64,000 bases of DNA from assembly GCF_003634775.1 (NCBI RefSeq), contig NZ_RBXB01000002.1:992001-1056000 (forward strand). The letters are read 5' to 3'. A program made the position numbers and the translations under genes. Under the pieces are notes generated by a model, which did no database searches, was not told where the DNA came from, and saw only the letters and a list, made by a program, of their open reading frames with translations. This DNA is from Chryseobacterium defluvii (GTDB lineage Bacteria > Bacteroidota > Bacteroidia > Flavobacteriales > Weeksellaceae). How positions within the stretch are numbered: position 1 is the stretch's first letter; each line of letters begins with the position of its first letter. Positions 15,545-24,649 of the stretch are shown here, in pieces.

Positions 15545-17018
15545 AAAAATGAATGGAATCATTATTCAGTTTTTTCACTGGTACCATCCGGGAAACCTTT
15601 GGAAAGAATTTACGGAAAAAGCGGATTATTTGAAAGACCTTGGCTTTACGGCTGTATGGTTCCCTCCGGCTACTAAATGTGATTTGGGAAAAGAGGGCAG
15701 AGGCTACGATGTGTACGACCCGTATGATCTGGGAGAGTTTGACCAGAAAGGTGGCATCCCTACAAGATATGGCACTAAGGAGGAATACCTGAATGCCATA
15801 CAAAAGGCCCGGGAATCCGGGATGTCTATATACGCCGATATCGTATTGAATCACAGAATGGGGGGAGATGAAGCAGAAGAGATTACCGTACATCGTGTCA
15901 ATGAAGAAAACCGTAATGAAAGACTAGGAGAGCCATTCACGGCAAATGCTTTTACAAAATTTACCTTCCCCGGCAGAAACGGTAAATACTCCGGGTTTAT
16001 ATGGGATCATCAATGCTTCAGCGGGATAGATATCATCCACAAAGACCAGGAAGAAATAAAAGGAGTTTTCAAGATTCATAATGAATATGGTACAGAATGG
16101 AATAACCCGGTAAGCCATCAGTTCGGCAACTATGATTATCTCATGGGTGCCGATATTGAATACCGTAATCCATATGTAGTCGAGGAAATGAAAAACTGGA
16201 TCAAATGGTATATTAGTCTCACCAAAGTAAATGGAATACGCCTGGATGCTTTAAAGCATATTTCTGCGGATTTTTTAAAAGACTGGATCTCTTATATCAA
16301 AACGGAAATAGATCCGAATTGTTTCATATTAGGCGAGTTCTGGAAAGACGATGCAGGTAAAATATCCGATTTTTTTGATAGGATGGACAATCTTTTATCC
16401 TGCTTTGATGCCCCGCTTCACTATAATTTTTTCACGGCATCCAAAGAAGGCAAAGAATATGACCTGACGAAGATTCTGGATAATACTTTTTTAAAAGAAA
16501 ATCCTTTATTCTCCGTTTCTTTTGTAGAAAACCATGATACCCAGAAATTCCAGGCCTTGGAATCTGCTGTTTCAGACTGGTTCAAACCCATAGCTTATGC
16601 CATTATTTTACTCTCAAAAGAAGCTTATCCATGTGTTTTCTATCCGGACCTGTTTGGGGCGGAATACACTGAAATCCAGAATGATCAGGAAGTAAATATA
16701 GTCATACCCAAGGTAGAGGTTTTAACAGGCCTATTGCAAGTAAGACAACAATTTGCATATGGTGAGCAGATCAATTATTTCGATCATCCCAATTGTATTG
16801 CCTGGGTAAGAACAGGAGATAACGAACATCCGGGCTGTGTGGTCATCCTATCCAACAGTGAAGAAGGGTATAAGGAAATAGAACTGGGAGCCGAACATGC
16901 CAACGCTCAATACATTGATTTCTTACAACAGAGAAGTGATACGGTAACACTCGATGAGGAAGGTAAAGGCATTTTCAGAGTGAACTCCGAATCCGTAAGT
17001 GTATGGATTAAAAAATAA
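15537..17018 (+). CDS. Cytoplasmic alpha-amylase (GH13)
   Basis: Hydrolyses alpha-1,4-glucans. It has 493 residues and no signal peptide, so it acts on internal glycogen-like or maltodextrin substrates. Catalytic residues, numbered from ATG 15537, are Asp237 (GIRLDALKH), Glu267 (LGEFW) and Asp334 (FVENHDTQ). The opening IIIQFFHWYHPGNLW and ADIVLNHRMGGDEAEE are typical of the bacterial cytoplasmic AmyA/GH13_5 group. ATG 15537 overlaps the SDR stop; ATG 15549 (MNGIIIQFFHW) is an equally good start. A link to stress (glucan reserve turnover or osmolyte supply) is inferred from location. Confidence 0.95.
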   Translation: MVKKMNGIIIQFFHWYHPGNLWKEFTEKADYLKDLGFTAVWFPPATKCDLGKEGRGYDVYDPYDLGEFDQKGGIPTRYGTKEEYLNAIQKARESGMSIYADIVLNHRMGGDEAEEITVHRVNEENRNERLGEPFTANAFTKFTFPGRNGKYSGFIWDHQCFSGIDIIHKDQEEIKGVFKIHNEYGTEWNNPVSHQFGNYDYLMGADIEYRNPYVVEEMKNWIKWYISLTKVNGIRLDALKHISADFLKDWISYIKTEIDPNCFILGEFWKDDAGKISDFFDRMDNLLSCFDAPLHYNFFTASKEGKEYDLTKILDNTFLKENPLFSVSFVENHDTQKFQALESAVSDWFKPIAYAIILLSKEAYPCVFYPDLFGAEYTEIQNDQEVNIVIPKVEVLTGLLQVRQQFAYGEQINYFDHPNCIAWVRTGDNEHPGCVVILSNSEEGYKEIELGAEHANAQYIDFLQQRSDTVTLDEEGKGIFRVNSESVSVWIKK

Positions 17019-17048
17019 TAATCATTTATTATATTATATTTTAAAATA

Positions 17049-17080
17049 AAAATACAATTGTTTTGAAAAATTTGTATTTT
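17049..17080 (+). terminator. AT-rich hairpin after the amylase gene
   Basis: AAAATACAA pairs with TTGTATTTT (9 bp) across a 14-base loop. The stem ends in T residues, but there is no GC clamp, so strength is doubtful. Confidence 0.4.
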
Positions 17081-17106
17081 AAAATATTCAAATTATCATA
17101 AGAGTT

Positions 17107-17283
17107 ATGAAAACAACCGCTTTAATTATGTTAGGATTTTTATGTCTTTCTTTTTCTACAGCTTGCAAATGTGAGCCTGAAGATGAAGAAACTACAGATC
17201 CTAAAGAAAGTTCAGCACGGAATAACATCAATGATAAAAGTTCCGGAAAAACAGAAAATGACACGGTCTTCATTAAACGTTAA
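17107..17283 (+). CDS. Small lipoprotein (58 aa)
   Basis: MKTTALIMLGFLCLSFSTAC gives a clear signal peptide with lipobox (STAC, Cys20). It is followed by a short acidic and polar tail (KCEPEDEETTDPKESS, ending NDTVFIKR). The role is unknown. It is co-directional with the stress genes, 88 bases after the amylase stop and 58 before the FAD-Rieske gene. It may be an envelope stress lipoprotein. The reading frame is intact, unlike the lipoprotein remnant at 6653. Confidence 0.65.
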   Translation: MKTTALIMLGFLCLSFSTACKCEPEDEETTDPKESSARNNINDKSSGKTENDTVFIKR

Positions 17284-17341
17284 AGCCAGAAAATAAGTTT
17301 CCCGGCTGTAAATTACATTCTGATATTTTAAAAATAAGATT

Positions 17342-18865
17342 ATGTACAGAGACGGCGCCAGAAAAAGTATGTGGCAGGAAGAGATCAAAAGATTTTCTTC
17401 AGATACGGACTTAAACCAACTATTCGACGTGGCAGTCATCGGTGGAGGAATTACAGGTGTATCTACTGCTTTGAAACTGCAGCAATCCGGGAAAAAATGC
17501 ATCCTCATTGAAGCTGCCAACATCGGTTTTGGAGCTACAGGAGGAACTACAGCCCACCTCAATGATTTTTTTGATACCACCTTTGCCCAGGCGATAAATG
17601 ATTTCGGGCTGGATAATGCAAAATTGCTCGCAGAAGCGGGAAAAAATGCTATGAATATTATTGAATCCAACATTTCGGAATTTAGTATTCAATGTGATTT
17701 TGAAAAGAAAAAAGCCTATCTCTTTGCATTGGATGAAAAGCAGGCCAAACAGTTGGACGATATGGTAGAAGCCAGCTTAAAAGTAGGGCACACAATGGAA
17801 TATTGTAATCAGATTCCTTTTCCGATTCCTTTTGAAAAAGCTGTAATAATACCGCATCAGGGCCAGTTTCATCCTATAAAATACATTAAAGGTCTATGCG
17901 AAGCCTTCCTCAGCGCGGGTGGAAACATAGTGGAAGACTGCCTGTGTGAAAGTCATGAAGAAGAAGAGGGTGAAGTGATAGTAAATACATCAAAAGGAGT
18001 AATCCGGGTACATGAACTGGTGTATGCTACCCATATTCCTCCCGGTGTCAACAAACTGCATTTTACCAATGCTCCTTACAGAAGCTATGCTATTGCTTTC
18101 GAATTAAAGGATACCGATTATACACAACAATTGGGTTATGATCTTTCAGATCCTTATCATTATTACAGGGTTCATGAAATCAATGGTGAAAAGCTTCTGA
18201 TAGCAGGAGGTGAAGATCATAAGACGGGACATATGGAAGATACCGGCGAATGTTTTACTCGGCTTGAAAATTATGTCCGGCAGTATTTTGATCTTGATGT
18301 TCCTTATTACACTTGGTCAAGCCAATATTACGAACCTGTTGACGGGCTTCCGTATATTGGGAAAATGCCCGGAAGCAATGGTCGGATTTATGTGGCAACC
18401 GGCTTCCGTGGAAACGGGATGATGTTCGGAAGTCTGTCTTCAGAAATACTGAATGACCTGATCGTAAAAGGAAGCAGTAAGTACGAAAAGCTGTTTGATC
18501 CGGGAAGGGTAAAAGTAGGAGCAGGGTTTTCCAGTTTTGTAAAAGAAAATGCCACAGTTGTATTTGACCTGGTAAAAGACAAACTGACAAGGGAATACAT
18601 CCGTTCACTTGAAGAAATAAAAGAAGGAGAGGCCAAAATCATTTGGTATGACGGAAATTCCTATGCACTATATAAGGAAATCGGCGGAAAATTGCATGCC
18701 CTCAAAAGTACCTGTCCACACGCGTACTGTGAAGTCCGTTGGAACAGCGCGGAAATGACATGGGACTGCCCATGCCACGGCTCCCGTTTTAACGTTAACG
18801 GCAGACTACTGACTGGACCAACTGTAGAAGGTTTACAAAAAATTGACCTGGAATCGGATATTTAA
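17342..18865 (+). CDS. FAD-dependent oxidoreductase with C-terminal Rieske domain
   Basis: 507 residues. An N-terminal DAO-type FAD domain starts with VAVIGGGITGVSTALKLQQSG (around 28-48) and has the C-terminal FAD segment GLPYIGKMPGSNGRIYVATGFRGNGM. Residues ~420-505 form a Rieske [2Fe-2S] domain with ligands in TCPHAYC and DCPCHGSRF. The first ligand motif, C-P-H-A-Y-C, replaces the usual C-x-H-x-G-C. The same fusion is known in B. subtilis YhfW and relatives of unknown function. It is followed 17 bases later by a DUF6766 membrane protein, a possible partner. Confidence 0.92.
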   Translation: MYRDGARKSMWQEEIKRFSSDTDLNQLFDVAVIGGGITGVSTALKLQQSGKKCILIEAANIGFGATGGTTAHLNDFFDTTFAQAINDFGLDNAKLLAEAGKNAMNIIESNISEFSIQCDFEKKKAYLFALDEKQAKQLDDMVEASLKVGHTMEYCNQIPFPIPFEKAVIIPHQGQFHPIKYIKGLCEAFLSAGGNIVEDCLCESHEEEEGEVIVNTSKGVIRVHELVYATHIPPGVNKLHFTNAPYRSYAIAFELKDTDYTQQLGYDLSDPYHYYRVHEINGEKLLIAGGEDHKTGHMEDTGECFTRLENYVRQYFDLDVPYYTWSSQYYEPVDGLPYIGKMPGSNGRIYVATGFRGNGMMFGSLSSEILNDLIVKGSSKYEKLFDPGRVKVGAGFSSFVKENATVVFDLVKDKLTREYIRSLEEIKEGEAKIIWYDGNSYALYKEIGGKLHALKSTCPHAYCEVRWNSAEMTWDCPCHGSRFNVNGRLLTGPTVEGLQKIDLESDI

Positions 18866-18882
18866 TTATTAAAAAGATTAAT

Positions 18883-19539
18883 ATGTCAAAAAAAAGTTTT
18901 TTATACCGCAATAGCCTCAGTATTGTTCTAATTGCATTCATGCTTATCTGTTTGCTGGGCCAGTTTTTTACAGGCTGGAAGACCGAAAACAAAGAACTGG
19001 CTGAAAATGGCGAAGCGTTATTAAGCTTAGGAGAATATATTCATAGCGGACACTTTATCCAGGCCACTTTTGAAAATTGGGAAAGTGAATTCCTGCAGAT
19101 GATGGTGTATGTTCTCCTCACGGTTTCCTTACGGCAGGCAGGCTCCAGTGAATCCAAATCTATAGAAGGCGAAGAAGACGTAGATAAAGAACCCGAATCT
19201 CATCCCAAGGCCCCGTGGGCAGTTAAAAAAGGAGGGTTTTGGCTGAAAATCTATAAACATTCATTATCATTGGCTTTTGCGATATTATTTATTGTAACTT
19301 TTATTCTCCATTTTTACGGAAGTCTTAAAGATTTCAATACCGAACAGATGGCCAAAAATAAATCCGTTATCAGCGCACAAGAATATATTATGGAATCCCG
19401 CTTCTGGTTTGAATCTTTCCAGAACTGGCAAAGTGAATTTTTAGCGGTAGCCTCCATTGTTATCCTGTCTATATGGCTTCGGGAAAAAGGATCGCCGGAA
19501 TCCAAACCGGTTGATATGGCCCACGATGAGAACCCATAA
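18883..19539 (+). CDS. DUF6766 membrane protein with internal duplication
   Basis: 218 residues with four transmembrane helices arranged as two repeats of two. Each repeat has a helix, a spacer with G/AQEYI or GEYIH, then (F)ENWESEFLQ or FQNWQSEFLA, a second helix and a tail LRxxGSxESK. The two halves (about 8-90 and 125-212) align along their length, so the gene arose by internal duplication. No function is known. The position next to the FAD-Rieske gene and in a stress region is the only clue. Confidence 0.8.
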   Translation: MSKKSFLYRNSLSIVLIAFMLICLLGQFFTGWKTENKELAENGEALLSLGEYIHSGHFIQATFENWESEFLQMMVYVLLTVSLRQAGSSESKSIEGEEDVDKEPESHPKAPWAVKKGGFWLKIYKHSLSLAFAILFIVTFILHFYGSLKDFNTEQMAKNKSVISAQEYIMESRFWFESFQNWQSEFLAVASIVILSIWLREKGSPESKPVDMAHDENP

Positions 19540-19604
19540 TCTGGTACCTTTTATTACCGTAACAAGAAAATCACGGATTATACCGAAGCTTCTTCCAATA
19601 TCAA

Positions 19605-19638
19605 ATAAAAAAAGCTTCCCGATCCAGGAAAGCTTTTA
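19605..19638. terminator. Hairpin between convergent DUF6766 and PPOX genes
   Basis: AAAAAGCTTCC pairs imperfectly with GGAAAGCTTTT around a short loop, with A and T runs on the two sides. It may terminate both convergent genes. Confidence 0.5.
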
Positions 19639-19655
19639 TGTTATATCATCGCTTT

Positions 19656-20162
19656 TTATATTACGGCATTTCCTTCTATACCGTCGGCATTATTAGTTTT
19701 TATGCCGGTAATCGCTGAAGTAACAAAGCTTAATAAGCTTACCAGTTTTCCGGCTTTGGTATCCCAATAATAACTTTCCTTAGGCTCCACACGGATAATC
19801 GAAACATTGGGGTCGTCTTTTCCGTCAAACCACGGTTTTGCCATAACAGACCATTTCTCTTCAATAGTTGCCTTATCTGTATACACAGAGGCGGTTCCAT
19901 ATACGGAAAGATACTGAGAGTCATCATTATTCATAAAGAAAAGCTGTACTCTGCGGTCTTCTTTGATTTCAAAATTTTTATTACTGGCTTCACTGCTGAT
20001 AAACCATAAATTTCCACTGTCATCAGCTTCCTTTAAAGTCATCGGACGCGAGTTTATCGGTACTTTTTCCAATTCCGTACAGAACATGCATATTCTTGCT
20101 TTCGTAGAAAGTTCCTGAATTTTTTTAATGGCCTCAAGATGGGTAAGATTTTGTGTTGACAT
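19656..20162 (-). CDS. Pyridoxamine 5'-phosphate oxidase-like general stress protein
   Basis: 168 residues, split-barrel flavin-binding fold of the general stress protein 26 group. Typical segments are ARICMFCTELEKVPINSRPMTLKEADDSGNLWFISS, RRVQLFFMNN and YLSVYGTASVYTD. These proteins bind FMN or FAD and are induced by stress. The C-terminus (GKLVSLLSFVTSAITG) is hydrophobic. It is the only minus-strand gene bordering the stress island and is convergent with the DUF6766 gene. Confidence 0.88.
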   Translation of the reverse strand: MSTQNLTHLEAIKKIQELSTKARICMFCTELEKVPINSRPMTLKEADDSGNLWFISSEASNKNFEIKEDRRVQLFFMNNDDSQYLSVYGTASVYTDKATIEEKWSVMAKPWFDGKDDPNVSIIRVEPKESYYWDTKAGKLVSLLSFVTSAITGIKTNNADGIEGNAVI

Positions 20163-20313
20163 AATATTATTATTTTAAGTGATTGGTTTAAAGAAAAATC
20201 AACATTATACAGGATAATGGATTGATAATAATACTTCAAAAACCTGACCAAATAGGTATGGTCCGGAGACGGAAAAGAATAGAGGAGTCTTTTTTATTCC
20301 GGAAAAGGGTACT

Positions 20314-21468
20314 TTATGCACTTATTTCGAAACATTGCTGTTTATGACTGTTGATCAGACTTTTATAATATTCCGATGGTGTTTTCCCTATGATTTCTTT
20401 GAAATAACGGTTAAAAGATGATTTCGATTTAAATCCAGCCTCATAAGCAAAAGATAGAAAATTAATGTTTTCATTTTTTTCTATGGCTCTTTCCACCATA
20501 TTTTTAAAATATTCTATGCGATATTCATTAATATATCGGTAAAAAGGCTTATGCTTGTAACCATTCAGCATTTCACTGATCTGATATTTATTGATTTCCG
20601 TTTTTAAGGCCAAATAATCCAAGGTAAGATCACAATTCCTGAACAGCTGCTGCTGCTGTACGGATTCATCAAGCTTTTGCCATAATTCGCCAAATTTCAT
20701 GTCATAATCAATAGTGTTGAGAGCCTGCTCGGTATTAGATTTACTATTCACATCTATTTTCAGATGATCCTGAGAAATTTCCTGGTGAATATTTCTCAAT
20801 TCTGTTGTAAGGGTTTTTCTGATTATCAACAGGGATATAACCAACAGAAGCAAGTAGGCAATACTCCTTAGGGTAATACTGATCACCGGCAAATTTTCAG
20901 GATAGAAGTGAAGCAATACTTTGGAGACAATCACTCCCAATTCCATCAGAAGAATACATCCTGAAATCCGCACAACTACATCATATTCAATTTTATCAAG
21001 GATCTTGTTTTTATTTTTATACGTAAACGAAATAGCTTTCAGAGGGTAGTACAGATTGATTACAAAAATTAGGGAAAGACTGAAATTATTATACAGATCA
21101 AGAAGCTGCTGATCTACCCGGTTAAGGATAACAAAAACGCAGGAGATCGTAAAATAAGCAATCATCAGTATAAAAAAAGGAATGAAAATATACCATTTGG
21201 TGGCTATTGAAAATCCTTTTTTAATCTTGCTTAAGGAGTAAAGATAAATCAAAGGGCCGTAACAGACCGAAATAAAGGTATTCATTTGTTGCCTGATACT
21301 TTCATCAGGAATAAATCTGAAGATAACAAACTTGATAATCAAATGCACAGCAATTGCAGAAAGCAGAAAAGCAAACAGAAAATTGGAAAGCGCCTTTTTC
21401 TCTCTGGCCTGTAATAACCAAAGTGCTACAAGTGCTTGAAAAGCCCCGATAATAACTATATATTGCAT
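20314..21468 (-). CDS. Membrane-bound AraC-family transcriptional regulator
   Basis: 384 residues. The first ~230 residues contain about seven hydrophobic helices (IVIIGAFQALVALWLL, FLFAFLLSAIAVHLII, IFIPFFILMIAYFTI and others). The C-terminal ~100 residues form an AraC double helix-turn-helix (EINKYQISEMLNGY; FLSFAYEAGFKSKSSFNRYFKEIIGKTPSEYYKS). The DNA-binding domain would therefore sit at the inner membrane. It is divergent, with 257 bp between, from a TonB receptor and a secreted phosphatase-like gene, which it most likely regulates in response to a periplasmic or membrane signal. Confidence 0.9.
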   Translation of the reverse strand: MQYIVIIGAFQALVALWLLQAREKKALSNFLFAFLLSAIAVHLIIKFVIFRFIPDESIRQQMNTFISVCYGPLIYLYSLSKIKKGFSIATKWYIFIPFFILMIAYFTISCVFVILNRVDQQLLDLYNNFSLSLIFVINLYYPLKAISFTYKNKNKILDKIEYDVVVRISGCILLMELGVIVSKVLLHFYPENLPVISITLRSIAYLLLLVISLLIIRKTLTTELRNIHQEISQDHLKIDVNSKSNTEQALNTIDYDMKFGELWQKLDESVQQQQLFRNCDLTLDYLALKTEINKYQISEMLNGYKHKPFYRYINEYRIEYFKNMVERAIEKNENINFLSFAYEAGFKSKSSFNRYFKEIIGKTPSEYYKSLINSHKQQCFEISA

Positions 21469-21676
21469 TTTTCCTTAGGTTTGTACAAAGTAAATGCAAA
21501 TACATTACTTTATGCTTTCTCTATTATTATTTATCTATTAAAAATTTCTCTCACCTATTTAAGATTCGGTTCATACATAAATAACAAATAATTAACTAAC
21601 AATAAAACACTGGAAATCAAAACATTAATAGTCTCAATCCAACGAATGACACGTTCATCTTGATGATTTTTTCCTA

Positions 21677-21714
21677 GGGACGAAATCTAAGTCCCATCTG
21701 CGCAATTTTGTCCT
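21677..21714. promoter_or_regulatory. Overlapping inverted repeats before the TonB receptor gene
   Basis: GGGAC (21677) and GTCCC (21691) form one stem. GGACGAAAT (21678) and ATTTTGTCC (21705) form an overlapping second stem with one mismatch. They lie 12-50 bases before the ATG at 21726 and could be alternative leader hairpins or an operator for the divergent AraC protein. Confidence 0.35.
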
Positions 21715-21725
21715 AAAAAAAATCT

Positions 21726-24638
21726 ATGAACAATTCTATTGGTTTTCCAAAACAAAAGTCGAGGATCATTCAGATATCTGCTTTTTTCTTAATGGCTTCT
21801 TTTGGGACCATTCATGCACAAACCATTAAAGGAACTGTAGTTGGCAAAACAAACGGAGCACTGCCCGGAGCAAATATTTCCATTGTAGATGCCGAACAAA
21901 AAGCAGTATCGTCTTTAGACGGGGATTTCAGCTTACTTTCACCAAGATTAGGAGATGTAAACATCAAAGTAGAATACATCGGGTATGAAACAAAGATCTT
22001 TCCGGTCACCATAAAAGAAGGTGTAAATGATATGGGATACATCAGCATAGATCCTGAAGATAAAAAGAATAAAGAGAACATAAACAATATTCAGGAGATC
22101 GTTATTGCAAGGCCTAATGCATTGACTCAGGCTAAAGCTTACGAAATTAAAAAGAACAATAATGCCATCATGGAAGTGATTGCTGCCGACGCCATTGGAA
22201 AGTTACCGGACAGAAATGCAGCTGAGGCAGTACAAAGAGTTCAGGGAGTGGCTGTGGCAAGGTACCACGGAGAAGCAGATCAGGCCACGGTAAGAGGAAC
22301 TCCTTTTGCATGGACTTCAGCCTTATTCAACGGAAACCGCCTTCCCAGTGCGAATGTTTTAGGAAACAGATCTTTTGTTCTGGATGTGGTTCCTTCGGAA
22401 TTGATCCAGTTTGTACAGGTCTCCAAAGCTGTAACTCCCGATATGGATGGCGATGCTATCGGAGGAAGTATCAATTTCATTACAAGAACGGCACCGGCCA
22501 AGAAAACGCTAAGCGTAAGTGGAGCAGGAGGCTACAATACTTTCTCTCAGAATGCTACCTATAATGGCTCTATTGTATATGGAGACCGTTTCTTCAACAA
22601 TAAATTAGGAGTGATCTTATCCGGAGCGATCTGGGACAGACAATGGGGAGCAGACTCATTTGATGTCACCTATAATACTGGAGCAACGAACGAAACCCAG
22701 AAAAAATCCATCAATACCATTATGATGAAACGATATATGGGAACAAGAAGAACGATAGGACTAAATGGAGGATTGGAGTATAAATTCAACGCCAGCAATA
22801 AAATCTATTTCAGGGGAATGTTCAATAAGTTTGATGATATCCGTCCAGTGTATGAATCTTATGTAGATTATACCAACAACCGATATCAGTATAATTTCAG
22901 ATATTCTCATTATCAGACAGAATTGTACGGAATGGAATTGGGAGGAGAACATAATATTACCCCTAAACTAAGTTTGGATTGGATGTTGAGCGATTATCAG
23001 GCTAAATACTTCCTGGAAACACCGCCCACCAATGAAATCAAGGGACTTCCGATCGCTACTTTCAGACAGAAAATCACAGGAGGATTTGTAAACCTTTCAA
23101 ATGATAAAAAAAGGTATTGGGGATTTGATTCTCCGGATGGAACGGGAGGTGAATATATGGATTATAGCTCAGACCTTGCGAGCCCGGGTGAAATAATGAG
23201 TGCCGATAAATTATTGCTTTCCCAGTTGGTAATCGCCAAACTGGATAACAATGAGAGAGATAAAATAGCTCGTGTAAACCTGAAGTATGACATAAATCCA
23301 AATATTATCCTGAAAGTAGGAGCGAAATATAGAGATAAGGACCGTACAAGTACCTATGGTTATAATGCAGTTTTCCTTCCGGGTGCAGCTGTTGGGATTC
23401 CGAATTCTCCCGCGCTATTAGCTCTTTCTCAATTGTCAACCAGTGAGCCGCCAAAAGGAACAGAATTCCTGAACGGAATGAATGGAGACTTTAGTTCATA
23501 CATCATGAATCCTCCAACAAAAGATCAGCTTTTCCAGATGTATTCATCGGAATTTTTGCAGCAGTATGGCTTCAGGGATTTCTCTAATGCAGAAACCAAT
23601 GCAACAAGTATTTATACGGGGGAAGAGTCTGTTTTTGCAGCCTATGCCATGGCAGAAATAAAAGCCAGTGAAAAGTTCAAAATCGTAGGAGGTTTCAGAA
23701 ATGAAACAACAAGATTAACATTGTATGGTGCTACAGCAACAAAACAGGGAACTCCCACAACAACAGTGATTACTCCTTCTATTGTAGAAAGTAATTACAA
23801 CGCTTTTCTTCCTATGCTCCATTTAAAATACAGTTTTTCACCGAAATCAAGTCTAAGGTTTGCCTATACAAGATCCTTTATCAGGCCGAATTTCGGGGAT
23901 ATGTCACCGGGATCAAGTGTTGACAATACGTCCAACCCTTTCAGAATTACAAGAGGAAACCCTGATTTAAAACCTACTTTCAGTCATAATATCGATGTAA
24001 TGGGGGAATACTATTTCAATAATATCGGTATTCTTTCGGGAGGAGTATTCTATAAGAAGATTTCAGATATTGTATTCTCTGATACCTCCATGATGAACAT
24101 CGCTGGAACAGATTATATGGTAACCCAGGCCAAAAATCTTCAGGACTCTCATCTTATCGGATTTGAAGCCGGAATCAATAAACGTCTTGATTTTTTACCC
24201 GGCTTCTGGAAGGATTTCGGAGTTGAATTCAACTATACATTTATAAATTCTTCGGTTAAAGTTCCGAGAATGGCAAATGGAATTCAATATTCTGATGAAA
24301 CCATGTTGCCGAATCAATCTAAAAACCTTTTCAATGCCATTTTATATTACGAAAACAACAAAGTAATGATACGTCTGGCAGGAAATTACAGAGGAAAATC
24401 AGTTGAAACAATCAATCAGAACCTGGGTCCTGATTATTATATCTGGTCTGATAAAAACTTCACTATCGACTTCTCTGCAAGCTATGATATCAACAAAAAA
24501 ATCAAATTATTCATTGAGCTGAACAACCTGAGTAATGAAAGTCTTAGGCTGTATATGGGAGATAATAAGAAGAGAATTACTTCTCATGAATGGTATGGTA
24601 GCAGGGGACAATTGGGAATCCGTTGGCAAATATTTTAA
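21726..24638 (+). CDS. TonB-dependent outer-membrane receptor (TIGR01782-like)
   Basis: 970 residues. A signal peptide ends near ...FGTIHAQ. A CarboxypepD_reg-like domain follows (about 33-115, IKGTVVGKTNGALPGANISIVD). The plug domain contains DAIGKLPDRNAAEAVQRVQGVAVARY, the hallmark of the TonB receptor group often linked to carbohydrate or polymer uptake in Xanthomonas and Caulobacter. A 22-strand barrel ends in aromatic ...QLGIRWQIF. It is 11 bases upstream of a secreted phosphatase-like gene and divergent from a membrane AraC regulator, forming one inducible uptake locus. The substrate is unknown. Confidence 0.95.
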   Translation: MNNSIGFPKQKSRIIQISAFFLMASFGTIHAQTIKGTVVGKTNGALPGANISIVDAEQKAVSSLDGDFSLLSPRLGDVNIKVEYIGYETKIFPVTIKEGVNDMGYISIDPEDKKNKENINNIQEIVIARPNALTQAKAYEIKKNNNAIMEVIAADAIGKLPDRNAAEAVQRVQGVAVARYHGEADQATVRGTPFAWTSALFNGNRLPSANVLGNRSFVLDVVPSELIQFVQVSKAVTPDMDGDAIGGSINFITRTAPAKKTLSVSGAGGYNTFSQNATYNGSIVYGDRFFNNKLGVILSGAIWDRQWGADSFDVTYNTGATNETQKKSINTIMMKRYMGTRRTIGLNGGLEYKFNASNKIYFRGMFNKFDDIRPVYESYVDYTNNRYQYNFRYSHYQTELYGMELGGEHNITPKLSLDWMLSDYQAKYFLETPPTNEIKGLPIATFRQKITGGFVNLSNDKKRYWGFDSPDGTGGEYMDYSSDLASPGEIMSADKLLLSQLVIAKLDNNERDKIARVNLKYDINPNIILKVGAKYRDKDRTSTYGYNAVFLPGAAVGIPNSPALLALSQLSTSEPPKGTEFLNGMNGDFSSYIMNPPTKDQLFQMYSSEFLQQYGFRDFSNAETNATSIYTGEESVFAAYAMAEIKASEKFKIVGGFRNETTRLTLYGATATKQGTPTTTVITPSIVESNYNAFLPMLHLKYSFSPKSSLRFAYTRSFIRPNFGDMSPGSSVDNTSNPFRITRGNPDLKPTFSHNIDVMGEYYFNNIGILSGGVFYKKISDIVFSDTSMMNIAGTDYMVTQAKNLQDSHLIGFEAGINKRLDFLPGFWKDFGVEFNYTFINSSVKVPRMANGIQYSDETMLPNQSKNLFNAILYYENNKVMIRLAGNYRGKSVETINQNLGPDYYIWSDKNFTIDFSASYDINKKIKLFIELNNLSNESLRLYMGDNKKRITSHEWYGSRGQLGIRWQIF

Positions 24639-24649
24639 TATATATATAC

